A DNA stretch of 64,000 bases from Dysgonomonas sp. UBA7710 (GTDB taxonomy: Bacteria; Bacteroidota; Bacteroidia; Bacteroidales; Dysgonomonadaceae), in NCBI RefSeq assembly GCF_002482385.1, contig NZ_DLFW01000002.1, forward strand, positions 576,213 through 640,212. Reading direction: 5' to 3'. Made by a program: the position numbers and the translations under genes. The notes beneath the pieces were generated by a model, which saw nothing but the letters and a program-made list of their open reading frames with translations, searched no databases and was not told where the DNA came from. How positions within the stretch are numbered: the first letter of the stretch is position 1; each line of letters opens with the position of its first letter. Shown in pieces: positions 62,443 through 64,000 of this stretch.

Positions 62443-63894
62443 CTACCAACTAAATATTCCCGACACATCCCGATTACCTTTAATATTTCCGGCTATCGAT
62501 TCAAAGAACTCGGCTAAGATTGTCATACTATCCGGTGCATCGTCATGAGCGTTTCCACCTTAGAAGTAAGCCATTTAATAAACCACCAATAATCAGAACC
62601 TTTTTCGTACTCTGATTCAGCTAAGAAATGACAATGTGCTTTTATCCAACCCGATTTCATAAGGATTCGGGTTTCTTTGTTCTTGGTGGTTGGACGAGCT
62701 TCAATAAGACACCTGTTGTAACTATCATTCTCTTTGACTAAGCGTCTGACATCATTAGAGAATATCTTACCGTCGTTATTGGATTCGATGCGCATACGAT
62801 CGGGTGAAATATCGATAATCATCTGAGCCAATCGAGGAACGGTTATCTCAACAGCATCTTTGGTGAATAGTACATCAGTGATAAATAGCTGGTCTCCGAA
62901 TACACTGGCAAAAGGTGAACTGAAATCGTCATTACCTTCATCGGCCACATCGGTAGCTCCGATCTTACCATCAGGCACACGCCCTTCGATATCCGATCTC
63001 TTAAATCGTTTGAGCTCAGATTTAGGGAATAACAAGCCCTTAGCTTCGATAGGCTCTTGCATATACTCAGCCATCCAGATGCTGTCTTCTATTTCTTTAC
63101 GTAGCTCGTGATAGTATTCGGTCGTATATACATCTTCACAGAAAGATTTATCGTTTTCATCAAGTGCCGCAATACGGATGATCTCGTCGTAGTACTTACC
63201 CTCTCTTGATTCTTCTAGGCGTCCGAGAACATCAGTTGCACTCCAACGAGTACCGATTCGATAGAACAGCAATTACCCTCTATACGCGAATCGTGCGTAC
63301 CTTGTTTCCAGTTCCAGGTCTTTTCTTTGTTATTGTCCGACAAAGCATCTTCGAGTGATTTATACAAGTCGTCAGTCATTGCAAGCATGGAAGCTCCGAA
63401 CCCGATAACAGTACCGCCAACACCAGCACCGAAATAAGACACCTGTCTTGCTCTCTCTATACTCCAACCATGTACGTTTGTTTATCTCCTTTGAGCCTGA
63501 TCTCCGGGAATATCTCGCTGAACTTGCGAGAGCGGACAATATCCCTTGTATCATATGATAGTTTATTATATAATGGATCGGCACAACAGTTACGCAGAAC
63601 TGATTATTCGGGGGAATGGCCGAATATCCAACTGATGAAAAGTGACGAAATGTAAGACTTTCCGGCGCAAGGTGGCATACTCACAGCCAGTCGATAAATC
63701 ATATTGTTAGAGAAAGCCATATAAACACGCATAAATGCTGCAGCGACTTTCTTTAAGAAGTGACGCTTAGCAAAAAACGAAGGGTCCATATATAAGCAAT
63801 AAGCCCAGAAATCGCTCCGGGCCTCTCGCTTTCGCAGTATGATGGCCGCTTTAGCTTTTCTTATGAGTATCTCTCTGTCACTCAGTTTTGCCAT
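62443..63894 (-). pseudogene. Decayed phage terminase large subunit
   Basis: Conserved pieces fall in several frames. Residues 1-96 carry the ATPase start, with the Walker A-like SMPPCAGKSYISS, stopping at TAA 63604-63606. In the same frame after the stop come LRNCCADPLYNKLSYDTRDI and FSEIFPEIRLKGDKQ. A one-base shift near 63476-63484 leads to SYFGAGVGGTVIGFGASMLA, a second near 63254-63264 leads to RIGTRWSATDVLGRLEESRE, and a third disruption near 62551-62565 separates WWFIKWLTSKVE from the nuclease motif GGNAHDDAPDSMTI. The last stop is at 62443-62445. Confidence 0.85.
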
Positions 63895-64000
63895 CTATAA
63901 TGTTTTGCAAGTCTTCGTCTGATAAGTTTTTGAGCTTGCTCTTAATGCCAATCTCTCCGGAAAGTTTGTTCTCTTGTCGGTTCTTCCAGTTGTCGGGATC
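63878..64000 (-). CDS. Probable terminase small subunit, C-terminal end (cut by window edge)
   Basis: The reverse strand reads 40 codons from the window edge to a TGA at 63878-63880, ending LKNLSDEDLQNIIDGKTE. It overlaps the start of the terminase large-subunit pseudogene (63894) by 17 bases, the usual order for phage packaging genes. The earlier part is outside the window, so the family name rests on position. Confidence 0.55.
   Translation of the reverse strand, partial: DPDNWKNRQENKLSGEIGIKSKLKNLSDEDLQNIIDGKTE

Overview
The window looks like chromosomal DNA of a Bacteroidota bacterium, most likely order Bacteroidales and perhaps close to Dysgonomonas (the genus is inference; only sequence style and gene content support it). 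The signs are AT-rich intergenic DNA, many promoters with the Bacteroidota -7 box TAnnTTTG, few Shine-Dalgarno sites, a TonB-type receptor, many lipoproteins, and lineage-typical families (DUF4924, DUF6249, pRiA4b ORF-3, PspC/PadR, CreD with a small winged-helix regulator).

Layout. 1-5.4 kb: the end of a DUF763 gene, miaA, a pRiA4b ORF-3 protein, small envelope proteins, a two-domain ABC ATPase and an OmpA-like protein. 5.6-7.5 kb: a BlaI/BlaR1-type repressor and metalloprotease pair with repeated operator-like boxes. 7.6-16.6 kb: housekeeping and accessory genes (U32 protease, TPR protein, LysR, YceI, YgiD-type dioxygenase, cation diffusion facilitator, histidine phosphatase, two tandem thioesterases). 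16.8-21.8 kb: purL and an RluF-type pseudouridine synthase. 22.6-25.8 kb: ugd, a LolD-like ABC ATPase and dprA, flanked on both sides by about 0.8 kb of gene-free mosaic repeat DNA. 26.6-36.5 kb: a TonB-type receptor, an ECF sigma/anti-sigma pair, DUF4924, an MBL hydrolase, pirin, a secreted protein, a DUF1287 remnant and a TPR lipoprotein. 37.6-40.1 kb: a PspC-PadR-PspC operon. 40.5-48.2 kb: a three-domain AraC-type regulator, mtgA, gdhA, cysE, and a membrane protein/winged-helix/creD operon. 48.6-57.1 kb: an NhaC-type antiporter, then a DeoR-type regulator divergent from glpD-glpK-glpF-phosphatase-porin. 57.1-59.3 kb: lipoprotein aldose epimerase and GH43. 59.4-61.9 kb: polyprenyl synthetase, an unknown gene and a TatD hydrolase. 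61.98 kb: tRNA-Ser(GGA), followed by the decayed edge of a prophage whose terminase large-subunit gene has at least four lesions.

How genes work together. The glp operon reads as a complete route: a porin for outer-membrane entry, a secreted HAD phosphatase that could release glycerol from a phosphate ester, the GlpF channel, GlpK kinase and GlpD oxidase, with four helically phased repeat boxes in the divergent regulatory region. A second theme is envelope maintenance: mtgA and the creD operon share a CTTTG-N5-CAAAG palindrome, the first two sites being the same 15-mer in opposite orientation, which suggests one small regulon controlled by the winged-helix protein encoded next to creD.

The least explained material is non-coding. 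Mosaic islands with common parts (ATTTTATCTATA at the left, seven copies of a GTTAC-based box) sit in four intergenic gaps, and a separate ~200-base repeat occurs as two inverted copies 22 kb apart.
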